Of a stretch of 64,000 bases of DNA, positions 32,938 through 44,215 are shown piece by piece (within the stretch, counting starts at the first letter, position 1; every line of letters starts with the position of its first letter). A program made the position numbers and the translations under genes. The notes beneath the pieces are model-generated. The model was not told the origin of the DNA, did not search any database, and worked only from the letters and a program-made list of their open reading frames with translations. The stretch comes from Mixophyes australis (lineage: Eukaryota > Chordata > Amphibia > Anura > Limnodynastidae): the NCBI GenBank assembly GCA_036250195.1, contig JAVHZZ010000003.1, forward strand, positions 33,882,335 to 33,946,334, in the 5' to 3' direction.

Positions 32938-33119
32938 CTATAGAAAATAAAAGATACAGTGGGGTAAACTTTGTCAGGCAACAATAAAAATAGGAGTAGA
33001 AAACGGACCAAACTCCAAAGAAGACATAGGGGTATATTTTCCAAACTGTGTACTCATTAGCTGCTGCTTATATTTTTGGGAGTTTCCCTGCCCGGTCTCT
33101 ATTTAGCTTCTATCAAAGC

Positions 33120-33790
33120 AATCAAAGTGAAACATTATACGTTGAGTGGGTAATAGCCCATAGATAGATACCTTACTAAGTCTGGATCTCACTAGAGCAA
33201 TATGAGTGAAGCAGTTAGTTAGCAGCCAATAGACAGATACCTTACTAAGTCTGGATCTCACTAGAGCAATTTGAATAAAGCGGTTGGGTAGTAGCCCATA
33301 GGTAGATACCTTACTCAGGCTGGATCTCACTAGAGCAATTTGAGTAAAGCAGTTAGGTAGTATCCCATAGATAGATACCTTACTCAGTCTGGATCTCACT
33401 AGAGCAATATGAGTGGAGCGGTTGGGTAGTATTCCATAGGTAGATACCTTACTCAGTCTGGATCTCACTAGAGCAATTTGAGTAAAGCAGTTAGGTAGTA
33501 GCCCATAGATAGATACCTTACTCAGTCTGGATCTCACTAGAACAGTTTCAGTAAAGCGGGTGGGTAGTAGCCTATAGATAGATACCTTACTCAGTCTGGA
33601 TCTCACTAGAGCAATATGAGTGGAGCGGTTGGGTAGTATCCCATAGGTAGATACCTTACTCAGTCTGGATCTCACTAGAGCAATATGAGTAAAGCAGTTG
33701 GGTAGTAGCCCATAGGTAGATACCTTACTCAGTCTGGATCTCAATGCAACAATTTGAATAAAGCGGTTAGGCAGTAGCCCCTAGGTAGAC
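33120..33790. repeat. 69-bp VNTR, about 9 copies
   Basis: GGATCTCA recurs at 33184, 33253, 33322, 33391, 33460, 33529, 33598, 33667 and 33736, an exact 69-bp spacing. Since 69 is divisible by three, the minus strand stays open for 213 codons (unit VRSRLSKVSTYGLLPNCFTH plus IAL). It sits in an intron and shows no splice-site logic, so I treat it as non-coding. Confidence 0.95.
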
Positions 33791-34262
33791 CCCGTTTTCA
33801 TTCTGGACAAAGTGGACTGACAAAAGGGTTGCTTCCACTGTGCTGCCAGCTAGTTCATGTTGTATCTCATATAGACACCTGAAACCATGCACCAAAGGCA
33901 CCACTTGATTGGGGGCAATAAACTCATATACTCTTTCAGGGAGCCACACTGCTGCACACTGCTAAAAGAAGAAGAGAGAAACTGCAGTGTAATGTATGGA
34001 CCTGCAATACAGAGGTGGTGGAGCTCACAGGAGTTGGGAAGATTATAAAGTTACAAGAGAGCTAAAGAAAAGTAAAATGTGAGAGCAACAAGTGAGACCA
34101 GAAACACTCAATACATATTATAAAAGAGACACGTCAGATGTGTGTAACTAACATCTACTTTCTATTTTAGTTATGTCTAATTATTATTATTATTATTATT
34201 ATTAGCTATATAGGATGAGGAGAAAGATGCATCTTGAATGGCACTGGAGAGGTATTATGATT
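33791..34262. other. Intron sequence with (TTA)n microsatellite
   Basis: (TTA)n occupies about 34179-34203. Nothing else is recognised. Confidence 0.6.
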
Positions 34263-34520
34263 CTGGACTACCATGGCAACCACAGTCACATAGCACATTA
34301 GGTAGTGAGTAGAGAGGCTTTGGAATGCCCCTCTGAGCTCAGTGCACTGTGACATCCTCCTTCAGCCCTTTCTGCCATCACAGCTGAGAGCTGTGAGTCT
34401 GGGTCTGTGTAACAGACTGTGTCTTTGTCTGGCAGCCATTTTTGTTTGGTAGTGAGAGAGCTTTGAAAAGGTAATAGTGATTTGCTGGAGGATAGCTAAG
34501 AAAAAAATGCATGCTAAAAG
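34263..34520 (+). repeat. Unnamed dispersed repeat, copy 2
   Basis: It matches 1300-1560 in the same orientation (CTACCATGGCAACCACAGTC start; TGGCAGCCATTTTTGT near the end). It is followed by an (AT)n run at 34548-34591. Confidence 0.6.
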
Positions 34521-34542
34521 GTAATTTTTTATTAAAAGACAA

Positions 34543-34595
<53 letters not shown>

Positions 34596-34784
34596 TACTA
34601 TGTGGGATTGCTACTTTAATGTAACATTTTTACTAGGGACTGCACTTGCCACTATGCTGGGAAACAGGTGGCTGTATTGCTGCTACTTAGCTGATAGGGA
34701 TAACTACAGCATCTTGTGCAGTGGCTGAGGAACAAACTTTATCCTAATGTGTTGTACTAGGAGTAAAATATCTGTGGTACCCAC

Positions 34785-34994
34785 CTTTATCAGAGTCACT
34801 TAAATTCGTTATCTTCAGCGTATAGATATACCTTGCACCTTGTTGACTGTAAGCAGTGTTATATTTTGAATCATTTGAAATTTCGGCGGAATTGTGGTAC
34901 CAGGAAATGCTGGCTAATTCAGTGAAGTTACATGTAATTGTTAATGTGTCTCCATTAAAAAGCCTCTGCGGGGACATTGCAATGCTTAACTTTG
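34785..34994 (-). CDS. ADGRF5-like: Adhesion GPCR exon: first half of Ig-like module 1
   Basis: The 210-bp exon is phase 1 at both ends (AG at 34996-34995, GT at 34784-34783). It encodes KLSIAMSPQRLFNGDTLTIT followed by CNFTELASISWYHNSAE, then a strand ending in LKITNLSDSDKG. Cys, Trp and the DSDKG turn mark an Ig V/I-set fold. It is the most N-terminal Ig module visible in this window. Confidence 0.88.
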
Positions 34995-36137
34995 CTGAAA
35001 GGAAGAAAAAGGGAGAGCAATTTTTTAAAAACTGTATGCCCATTATTTTTACTTTCGTTATTATTGATTAATTAAACATTTATTGGTGATTTTTGCACAA
35101 GGGACATATAGCCGAGAGCCTACCAAAACCTGTGCAGACAAAATGCGACATAAAATTTCCTATCTACAAGTTTCTTATGCTTGCATCTAAAAATCTTGGC
35201 TCCTCTCTAGACTGTTGCTATTTGTGTATTTATTTTTTATTAGCTATAGAAGTGTCGTCCATTGTGTTTCCCTGAATTCTGCACAGCTTACATCCCCATT
35301 TCTACCCAGTCTCAGTTCAGTAGGTGGCATAAGGTTGACTGAAGACACAGCTGGGACTTCCAGTGCTGAAGGCATAGTGCTGGCTGGACCCTGAAGACCG
35401 TTTCGAGTGATTGCACTCAAAATAGCTAGCAAGTCCACGTCACAAATCATTCCCAAGGATGGCCTCTGCATGGAGCTCCACATCTACTGTGCATTTGTCA
35501 TGTCGCCAGTCCAAATATTTTTGAGCCACGGAGATGTTATGTAGCTTTCCTCCTGAGGGCAGCATCTTGAAGCCTTGGAAGAACCTATTCATAGGTTCAG
35601 GATCTCGTCTCGCAGATCCTCCCCAGTTGGGTCTCTTGCACGCAATCTCACCTGGTAGTGTGACTGCTTGTTCCAGGGTGTCAGGTTTACTGTATGACAC
35701 CCACTCTAAAATCCTCTGGAGCCATTTTCAGTAGTAGTTGCTCAAGCACTATGAGAGCCTACATCTCCTCCACAAAAAAATCACCTGCTGGCCTTCCAAC
35801 ATTTGGGCACAGGCTACCCAAAGCAGGCTAGCATGTTCTGTATAGGAGCTTCCTCTACTTTTGGCTAGAGTTCTAAATTTTTTGATAGGTCTCAGTGGTT
35901 ACTGCATAACAGGCTAACAGTGCCCTTCGTACAACTTGTATGCAGCGAGGTACAGTGCATGATAGGCTTCCAAAGTTGGAAGCCTATGGACTAGTTCCGA
36001 CTAGTCCATAGGTATCGGGACCAGTCTGCCTCCTCGATTCCATGCACCACCTTCATCGTCTCAAATAATTGCAAGTGGGTATCGATGCAATAGCTGATTT
36101 ATTAAACAAGGGAATCCCAGATGTGGTCCAGCTCTGT

Positions 36138-36154
36138 CCCCCCCCCCCCCCCCC
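36138..36154. repeat. Poly(C) run
   Basis: About 17 consecutive C, inside the gag-like relic; its length may be unreliable. Confidence 0.9.
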
Positions 36155-36329
36155 TCCAGTCACTTCTTTGATGACAGATGGCACTTTCAATGCTCCATAG
36201 CACAAGCTCTCTAACTCTGTAGCATTTGGTCCCAAGGCAACCAGTTGATCCACACTTCTCACTGACCCCTTATTTGAAGCTCTCTCCCTTATCAGAGACG
36301 CACTTCCCCATCTCATAGGGGACTCCTGG

Positions 36330-36500
36330 GGGTATATTTACTAAACTGAGTGTTTGAAAAAGTGGAGATGTGGCCGATAGCAACCAATCAGACTCTAGCT
36401 GCCATTTTGTAGAATGTACTCAATAAATGAAAGCTAGATTCTGATTGGTTGCTATAAGCAACATCTCCACTTTTCAAACTCGCAGTTTAGTAAATATACC
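36330..36500. mobile_element. Palindromic MITE with 6-bp TSD
   Basis: The ends are GGGTATATTTACTAAACTG and CAGTTTAGTAAATATACC, flanked by TCCTGG (36324-36329 and 36501-36506). Removing it and one TSD restores the interrupted minus-strand frame. The same family occurs at 5965-7996 (split) and 40175-40308. Confidence 0.88.
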
Positions 36501-36660
36501 TCCTGGTCCCATTTGGTGTGGAGATGAGCTTCTCTCGCAAAACTCACCCACCGTAGCTGGCATAACTCTTGAAGGTGCCTCTTTTTCGATCTCCTATAGG
36601 ACTGCTCTATCTCAGTAGGAACTTCAGCGCTCTCCTTGTGGGACATACTTAGTTACTCCT

Positions 36661-37298
36661 AGCAAGGAAACTCTTCAGCTGGTATGGTGAGCTGGTTATG
36701 AAGAGCACACTAATTGCGGAGATACTGAGCATATCTTTTATACGGTTCTCCTGCAGCACCAGAGTAATGTTTAGCTCTTTTTTGCTGCCAGTCGACTGGT
36801 AGGCCATTCAGGCAGCTCAGAGGGAAGTAGTGTCAGGTAGAAAGAGCACAGTGAGGGAAGCATGGATGCAATAGCTCCCTTAAACTTATGATGGAGTGCA
36901 CCTCAGGCCAATGTTGTCGGTGGGATCGTAGGAATGCTACCACCCCCAGTGAGGACAAATACCCCATTCCTTGTGAGGATGTGGTCCAAGTAGTTCCACT
37001 AGAAGTAGGATATCTGGGTCAGTGTGGTCAAAGAGGTACAGGTGAATGACCTTTTGTACTGGGATGAGTGGCATCTAGAGTTAACTAGGGGAGTTCAGCA
37101 TGACAAACTGGTAGATTTAGACACAGAGAGAAAATGCGTACGGTTTGAATGGAGGCTTGGGGGGTTACCTTAAGCAGGAAATGAAGGGCATTGGAGGAAT
37201 CAATATGTGTAGACTTTCTAGTTGCTCCCATTGGAGAAGTTTAACCTGACCAAGTGGGAAGGCACAAGAGCATAAGAGAGGATGACAAAGGCCGGAAG
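36661..37298. other. Intron sequence, possibly more of the gag-like relic
   Basis: No recognisable protein motif. It may be 5' sequence of the relic at 35280-36660. Confidence 0.35.
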
Positions 37299-37579
37299 CA
37301 GTGGCGGATCCAGGGGGGGGCGATCGGGGCAATCGTCCCCCCTAGAAGGAGCTTGCTGCCAGCGGCTGCACACTATGTTCAGGTCTGCTCGGCAGTGACA
37401 ATGTGCTGCCCGGCTGCTCTGATCACAATCAGAGCAGCCAGGCAGCCCATTGTTACTGCTGAGCAGACATGCACATACTGTGCAGCCGCCGGCAGCCTTA
37501 AAAGTCAGAAAGGGGGCGGGGCCTAAATCGCCCGCCCCTAAATCGCCCGGGGTAGAAAATATCTCTAGATCCGCCCCTG
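37299..37579. mobile_element. hAT MITE with perfect 8-bp TSD
   Basis: The 281-bp element starts CAGTGGCGGATCCAGGGGG and ends CTCTAGATCCGCCCCTG. TSD GCCGGAAG lies at 37291-37298 and 37580-37587. Confidence 0.9.
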
Positions 37580-37587
37580 GCCGGAAG

Positions 37588-38210
37588 ACTGCTCGGCCCT
37601 TTTATCGGTACCTAGATACAATAGGTGAAACCAACAGGGTCTACGGGGTCGGGGCTGGTTATACTTTGAGTAGTATAGATTAAGGATGGGGTCCTGTCCG
37701 GGATAACATGGACGAGGCCTGTGGACGAGGTTTCGATTCTCAGAGAGAGGCTGGCTGCAGCCTTCTTCAGGGCCTTTTCCGCTCTTTTCCTCTATATTCA
37801 CCTTCGGGCTCCCACCTTGCACGGCCATCTGACGTGTGTAGCCAGAGGATATAGGAGTTTGTGTAAGTGCACGTTGTGCCGCTTCCTCTCCTCCTCTTCC
37901 TTCTGTTCCATTTTTCAGCAGAGCTATTTTATATACAGTATAATCCAACGTTACATATGGCGACTCTGCTTCAAAACAGTACTGAGGCTCCATGTACAAT
38001 GTTATTAATTCAACAGTCCTATTAGTCACACTGTTATACTATATCAATAATTGATAGTAGTTTCTAAGGAGCCATAAATCACTCCATTAACTATTCTCTA
38101 GTCACTCTCATACTGGCACACTGTCTAGGAAGCTACTATTGTTTAAAAATACACTACTCTGATAACTAAGTGTAAATTTATGTTATAAGAGTCCCATTCA
38201 TGAAGATAAT
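37588..38210. other. Intron sequence, nothing firmly recognised
   Basis: A minus-strand ORF (38029-37565) has no family signature. A TATATAAAATAG-like motif occurs on the minus strand near 37930. It may be retroelement flank. Confidence 0.35.
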
Positions 38211-38398
38211 GGGGTAAATGTATCATACTCCGGTTTCTTCAACTCGCGGGAGTTCGGTGAGATGACAGCTAAAATATAAACCGGCGCTGCCTTGTAAAGG
38301 GAAACTTGCCTTTACAAGGCAGCGCCGCTTTAAATTTTAGCTGTCATCTCGCCGAACTCCCGCGAGTTGAAGAAACTGGAGTATGATACATTTATCTC
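38211..38398. mobile_element. Near-perfect fold-back MITE
   Basis: The left arm ATGTATCATACTCCGGTTTC and right arm GAAACTGGAGTATGATACAT continue inward through CTCGCGGGAGTTCGG/CCGAACTCCCGCGAG to a short centre. The arms differ at few positions over about 85 bp each. Confidence 0.9.
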
Positions 38399-39654
38399 AA
38401 TGTGTGTTATTGCCCAATACAAGAAAGGGCTTATTGCTGGCATTAAGAAGTAGTTATTTTTTACTGCCGTGATAAAAAAATGAGGTGAATAATTAAAAAG
38501 AAACCTTTACATTTAATATTCTTTCCTGGTTGAACATTCCTCCCTATTGCAGGCCCCTCCCCCTGATGTACATGTTAATACTTCAGATTGCTGTCGTACA
38601 TCATACTTGTTAAGGGTGGATCAGACCAACAAACCTATCAATTGCGCCTGTAGTTAAACTATGCAAGAAATTAGGTTAATAATGAGGAACTGTAAAGAGT
38701 GATAATGCCTAGCAATGCAGTCAGCGCCGCCCAAGGTTACTCAGAAAAAATTGGGCAATGTAATGCAGACAAATCAGCAGTGCCAAAGGGAAAAAAAACA
38801 TTGTATTGTTGAAATTGGTCAATACAAAATACAACTTTGGATCCTAACCTACAGGTTGGGTCCCCCTAAAGGATAGTCACAAACATTTAAAGGGACACTG
38901 CATTGAAGCATGCCGCATGCAGCATTTTCTAGGCAACCTTGGTGCACTATAACTTTCTAGGCTGTCTTGGTGCAATAATAAACACTATAAAATATATATA
39001 TATATTATAAAACCAATCACACAGAAGAAGGAAAAGGCAATGTATTTAATAAAAGTTGGAGCATTGCATGCACACACGAATAAATGAAACTCATCTCAAG
39101 GCGGAAAGTCACTTAAGTTCTGTTAATGTATGTAGATTTATTTAAACATTAATGAAGGTTACAAAATGAAATGTTGGATAAAGTTATAGCTTAGATTTGG
39201 TGCCAAATTCATAAAGTGCCGGCAAAGACAATCCTGGTTAGTAAATGTGCGGTAAGTAAAATATTGAATTAATAAATATGTATAACTTTTCAACAGACAC
39301 AACATCTGCATGACTTGGGTTCAATGGCGGCGCATAAGGGGCTAAGAATTCCGGCAATCCTGGTTCACCTGCTCCAGTGGCTTCAGAAACTGAAGGACTG
39401 GCATTACGGGCACCCCGCTAAAAATTTTGCTCTGGGTGTCGGTGATTGCTAAATATGCCCTTAAGTAGGGATGAAACACTCATAGGGTGAAACACTCTAT
39501 TGCCGGACTGGCAGCTGATTATGGGGCTCATTATTGTTAGACCTAATACAAGAAAGGGGGCACCACTGGCGATGACCCTGCCAGCATAAGTTTCACTGAC
39601 AAAGGCTTCCCTATGTCTTTGCAAGGGAAATGCTATTTAATAAGGATCATGTTT
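38399..39654. other. Intron sequence, nothing recognised
   Basis: Mostly AT-rich with a short (TA)n near 38992-39007. No exon, transposon protein or long repeat is seen. Confidence 0.5.
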
Positions 39655-39812
39655 TGGAGGTAGCACGCTGGCTCAGTGGTTTGAACTTCTGCCTTACAGC
39701 ACATGAGTTCAATTCCCTACCACACTCCAAAAACATACTGGTAGGTTAATTGGCTTTTAATTGGAATTAGTGGCGTTATATAAATAAATGGTGATGATGA
39801 TGATGCTGTAAA
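39655..39812 (+). mobile_element. tRNA-derived SINE, internally deleted
   Basis: A tRNA-like head has box A (TGGCTCAGTGGTT at about 39670-39682) and box B (GAGTTCAATTCC, 39705-39716). Then CACACTCCAAAAACATACTG and the tail ATTAGTGGCGTTATATAAAT with (GAT)n follow. The middle segment present at 3277-3380 is missing here. Confidence 0.75.
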
Positions 39813-40174
39813 AAAATAATTATCCGGGTAGCCTATTTCAAATCTCCAAAGCTGCAGGCATTGATTGATGAAGTGTAACCTGGATAAAATAGTAATTGAC
39901 ATGTCACCCACTGTTAGATGCAGATTATACTGCATTTATCAGTTCTGAAAGGCAAGGTAGATCTCAGACAAATCTTCCTTGCAGAAGCCTGAGCTTCCTT
40001 ATACTGAGGGATATCCCTGGTAATGTCACTACAGGGTAAATTCTCATCAATGGGGAAAGCATATCTGACTTTTGCACTGTGGCACCATGGTTATGCACAT
40101 TGAAATTGACCCTCAAAAGATACTGAACACATTAAACAGCCTGTTTACTATGGAAACAACCACAGCACAGCAGG
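39813..40174. other. Intron sequence, nothing recognised
   Basis: No exon or array was found. Confidence 0.5.
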
Positions 40175-40308
40175 GGGTATATTTACTAAACTGCATGTTT
40201 GAAAAAGTGGAGATGTTGCCTATAGCAGCCAATCAGATTCTAGCTGTCATTTTGTAGAATGTATTAAATAAATGATCACTAGAATCCGCAGATTAGTAAA
40301 TATACCCC
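40175..40308. mobile_element. Palindromic MITE, third copy
   Basis: GGGGTATATTTACTAAACTG at the left and ATTAGTAAATATACCCC at the right match the 36330-36500 family. Part of the right arm is deleted. Confidence 0.8.
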
Positions 40309-40411
40309 CAGGAGTGATTTAGTGCTATAAACAAAGATATGCAAATTTGTGATAATCCATTACAGCCATAAGTAAAAGAAAGGAAATGAAACCATTGTTG
40401 CGTTGTCTTAC

Positions 40412-40543
40412 GTATGCAGTATCTTTGCAGCGGAAGTGTGGTGATGCATATGCAGCCCGTATCATTACACGGACCTAATGTTCCAACACAGTCAAAGTCC
40501 GTTCCACAGCTGCATGTGGCGATGGACCCATTCAAGTTGCAGG
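40412..40543 (-). CDS. ADGRF5-like: Adhesion GPCR exon: Cys-rich segment after SEA
   Basis: The 132-bp exon is phase 1 at both ends (AG at 40545-40544, GT at 40411-40410). It encodes about 43 residues with eight cysteines, from CNLNGSIATCSCGTDFDC to LPLQRYCI. The block resembles the short Cys-rich stretch that follows the SEA-type segment in subfamily F receptors; it could also be read as EGF-like. The junction codons on both sides (Ala before, Pro after) are completed correctly. Confidence 0.83.
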
Positions 40544-41283
40544 CTTTAAAAGAGAAAGCGAGAATGTGATATTAGCTATATAACAATATGACTATAAATT
40601 GCACTGTACCCATTACCCCTTGTTCCACACCTAAACATGTAACTTGCAACTTGTAAAAATGACACGATTCGCTTACAAATTATTCTCGACCTGGTTTTAC
40701 TCATTAAAGAACTCTAATAGTAATGTCCACGCCTAATCCGACCATACACACTTACTAATCAATAACGATGTACATAAGATTTATAGTAATAGAGTACACG
40801 GACAACAACGATCCATAACACATTACATAATACATGAAAAACTAAATAATACAAAGACTAGACATCTACTATTTTAACAGATAAATTGATAATAGAGATC
40901 AAGCTATTTATAGGACAGTGAGTGAGAGTAGTGGTAATGTCCGGTATCAAGTAGGCCAGGGCTAGGGAAGCAGGCCCAGAAGTATAGAAGGTGATGCATT
41001 GGTAGAGGGAGAACATGAGGCAAGAGAGTCCTGCTTGTGAGAACGTACATCCTAAAGGGAAGGGTTAGACACAAATTGGGTGGCATCGAATGGAGGGAGT
41101 GGAGGTGAAAGCAGAGGTAAAGGAGTTAATAGGAGGGTTGAAAGGCTTGAATAATGAAGTGAATTTTAGGGCATGATTGAATCCTTGGAAAGTAGAAGCT
41201 AACCTGATAGGGCATGTGAGATTGTTCTCTAGTAATAAACCCACCCAATAAAAACCCAGAACTGAATAACACCCACATCTCAC
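40544..41283. other. Intron sequence, nothing recognised
   Basis: Lies between the Cys-rich and SEA-like exons; no transposon was recognised. Confidence 0.5.
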
Positions 41284-41439
41284 CTGGTGAAAAATCAATA
41301 CTGGTTACTGTAGTTGAGTCACTCAAGAGCGATTGGTACAGACTTGTGTTTTGCAGAAAACTTTTGATTTCCGCATCCAAACTAGCATCTGGAAAGCTTA
41401 TTTCAATATCGGCCACGTAGGATAACAGGGGATCACTGG
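41284..41439 (-). CDS. ADGRF5-like: Adhesion GPCR exon: SEA-like segment
   Basis: The 156-bp exon is phase 1 at both ends (AG at 41441-41440, GT at 41283-41282). It encodes SDPLLSYVADIEISFPDASL and DAEIKSFLQNTSLYQ, then VTSIDFSP. The pattern of an EI/EIS strand followed by an amphipathic helix ending in an N-glycosylation site fits the start of a SEA-type segment. This is the most 5' exon I can support. Exons for the signal peptide and further N-terminal sequence must lie to its right. Confidence 0.8.
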
Positions 41440-42629
41440 CTGCAATTGTAAGAAAACAAATATTTTGAATACATATGTGGTGCACACAATGTAACTGCTC
41501 AGGAAATCATGATATACTTCCCCTGAGTTAGAGATTGAACTCTGTCCTAGGTTCAAATGTAGTAACAGAAATGAACTGTATAGACTGCACATGGGTCATG
41601 TTTATAAGCTCTTCTTAATGAGTTTACATTATACAGGAAAAATAGAGGAAACAATATATGTATCTGTGGTTAAACTGATTACTGTTCATTGCCAACACTT
41701 GAGGAGGGGCCGCCAAAATTATGGTGTTTCCTTTTTTTCATGGCAAAATTACACCCCTTTTCAGATAACAACAAGCAGATAATAACAAAGGTAATGTAAG
41801 TTGTATGTATGAACATGGTTTCATATTGAGGACATGTTACACTCTGGCCTCTACTGTAAAGTGGAGGCCGGTACTTGCACAATTCAATTCAATGAATAGA
41901 GTCCATCAAATGATGCTCTATTTAGAGATCGCGGAACAGGAATTGAATCTTTCACCGCACATCAAAACCATATGAGCCCTGTGCATGCTCAGATATAAGG
42001 ACATCACCAGAGTGAATGTAATACACTGGCACTCAATTGTAATTTACCTAAAAACAATGTTACACTATTTTATACCCCACCTGTCAAGTTCATTATTACA
42101 GGTGTAATATGTGATGGCATTTTGATCGGGCAGACAGAAATATTTGTTGCATATAAATTTGCCATGAGCACAGCCAATAAGAGGAAGCTTTATCTCATGT
42201 AACCAATAGGATTGCTGCATGATGTTGTACGATCCATATATGCTGCAATTATTAATCAACTTGAAACTTCTCAGCTTTATATTGCATTCATTACCCCCAT
42301 ATAAAACCAGAGGAAACCATGACATACAAGGTTTTTCTGTTAACAATGAGCTGGGGCTCCTCCTATCAGATAGTCGCCGTTCTCTAGTTTATTGTCTCAT
42401 CATTTTCAAAACGCATGGCGTGATGATGCCTTCCCAATTACTCTAAAGTCTCTGACAATACATTTGAATTTTCTGCAAAACTCTGCAGGCAAGCCTGCTA
42501 TTTGTTCAGTCTGTCTCCCTTATTGTACAACATTGTGGTCTGTGTTAGTGCCGTGTCAATACAGATTGGTAGCAATGCTTATAAGAGGCAGCGTTTGGGG
42601 GTACTGTGCTCAGTAATGTCTTCTACTTA
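41440..42629. other. Intron sequence upstream of the SEA-like exon
   Basis: No supported exon. A minus-strand stretch ending at 42081 looks exon-like at its donor but has no matching acceptor and frame. Confidence 0.5.
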
Positions 42630-43015
42630 GGCTGGGCACACACTACAGATTCTTCAGCCGGTTGTCGGGCCAAACACCCGATAAACGACCGTTTGGCCCA
42701 ATATTGCAAAACTCTGATCGTTGTATCATTTGATTATTCAGCCGAACTTAAAATCTCGTTCAGCTATGGAATGACATCCTTCCAATCCTGCAGTGTGTAT
42801 GGACCCACGATCAGTATCTCCATAGACTTTACAGAGTCGTGATCTTTCAGCCGATGGTTATGAAAGATGAAGATCTGAGGGTAGATCTTTAAAAACTTGT
42901 ATAGTGTGTACACAAGAATCGACATGCTGATTGGGACTTTGTTTTTCTTTCAGTCTTTTGTACAATCGTTGTAGATAACACATTGGTCGAAAATCTCTGC
43001 AGTGTGTACCCAGCC
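42630..43015. mobile_element. PIF/Harbinger-like MITE with TTA target duplication
   Basis: The ends GGCTGGGCACACACTAC and GCAGTGTGTACCCAGCC are inverted repeats flanked by TTA (42627-42629 and 43016-43018). The 386-bp interior is non-coding. Confidence 0.75.
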
Positions 43016-44127
43016 TTAGGAGCAAGATCTCAATATACATGAACAATGTGAATGATGCTTCCTTGTTCAATGGCTATTTTTTTGTAGTAAACAAACAAAG
43101 GTATAAAACACAGCGTCCATATAAATTACAGTATACTGCAAGTTTAAATCGACCCATACAGATGAGCAACGAAATGGAAAGAGTTAGCTTGTTTTAGGTT
43201 ATTGTTATTTCTTGTTTTTCTAAACAAAATAAGATACACCTTTCAAAAAATGTACATTGCTCAAAGACATTTGTAAAAATATCTCTGAAAGTACAGTTGT
43301 CTACCAGGAAACATCATTTCGCAAAGCAGACACCTCAGGGACAAGGTTTCCCGTATGCAGGGAAAGAGACGATGGGTGAAGATATTTATGAATATATGTA
43401 GCTGTATACACATCTGTAGATCTCTTCAGACCTTGTAGCAGTTTGAATGTATGAACAGTGGAGAAACTACCACTGTTGTGAAGGTTGAAATGGCGACGAG
43501 CCCCCAGCGATTCCATCCATCTGCTGCCAAGGTTCTGAACTAAGACCAAAAGTGGCTTATTGCATATGCGCTGACCCACGTTGAATGCTCAGAAGAGTGA
43601 TGGAATGTTACGCTCCTGACTTTGTGTTTAACATCCCAATCTTTCAGTATCTGTGTGACAAGATAATCACATCACTACTTCATGTTGTTGGTGTCCTTGT
43701 TCCTTGGACTATTTAACTCTATTTGTGCCTTCCTGTTTGTCTCCATTCCTCTCCTCACATCATGTCACTGTCCCTGTCACATGCGACCTTGCCCTCAATA
43801 ACACATCACTAATCTCCTGATATACTCTGTGCTGCTGGATACCCTGCTCCTTCCATTAGATAACTCTCAGTCTGTGGCTTCCTGCTGCCTCCATTCCCCT
43901 CCTCACATCATGTCACTGCCCCTGTCACATGCCGTCCTGTCCTCACTAACAAAAGGGTCTATTTATTATACTCTCGTACCACTGTATAATTACTTATTGC
44001 TGCAATTTACTAAAAATATCCAGAGCAATAAGGGTTACTTATTACTCTGGAGGCATCCTAAGAGACTTCCAGTTCCAAAATAAAATCTTTATATACAGAA
44101 AATGGTAGATATGGTAGATATATAAAT
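43016..44127. other. Non-coding stretch with one duplicated segment
   Basis: CTCACATCATGTCACTG...CCTGTCACATGC occurs at 43753-43785 and again at 43910-43940, two diverged copies about 155 bp apart. No gene is recognised. Confidence 0.45.
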
Positions 44128-44215
44128 CATACTTGCCTACTCTCCGGGAATTTCCGTGAGGCTCCCGAATTTCGGTGAGATCTCCCAGACTCCCAGATGT
44201 GGTGGAGTCGGTGCT
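44128..44215. mobile_element. MITE end fragment (CATACTTGCC family)
   Basis: CATACTTGCCTACTCTCCGG and following bases match the ends of the elements at 45993-46231 and 53657-53934. The other end is not found. Confidence 0.6.

Larger units (their letters stand above)
35280..36660 (-). pseudogene. Unidentified gag-like retroelement relic
   Basis: Minus-strand frames carry, in order, a Lys/Arg-rich start (MSHKESAEVPTEIEQSYRRS), LVALGPNATELESLCYGALK, PIKKFRTLAKSRGSSYTEHA, PDTLEQAVTLPGEIACKRP and a retropepsin-like end AEAILGNDL. The layout resembles gag followed by protease of an LTR element or retrovirus-like copy, but no family can be named. It is broken by stops and by a MITE at 36330-36500. 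An LTR or RT was not found nearby. Confidence 0.4.

Noticed and set aside
33103..33744. 213-codon minus-strand ORF
   Set aside because: It is produced by a 69-bp tandem repeat whose period is divisible by three; no splice sites or domain support it as an exon.
37565..38029. 154-codon minus-strand ORF
   Set aside because: There is no recognisable domain, it overlaps a MITE boundary, and it is not splice-compatible with the receptor exons.
39668..39740. Functional tRNA gene
   Set aside because: Box A and box B are present, but the sequence continues into a SINE body and GAT tail and does not form a full cloverleaf.
42081..42220. Possible extra receptor exon (minus strand) with a CTTGACAG|GTGGGG donor
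   Set aside because: One frame would join to the SEA-like exon, but no acceptor AG lies at a suitable place upstream and the Cys-containing frame has the wrong phase.
43301..43579. 92-codon minus-strand ORF
   Set aside because: No family signature and no splice context with the receptor gene.
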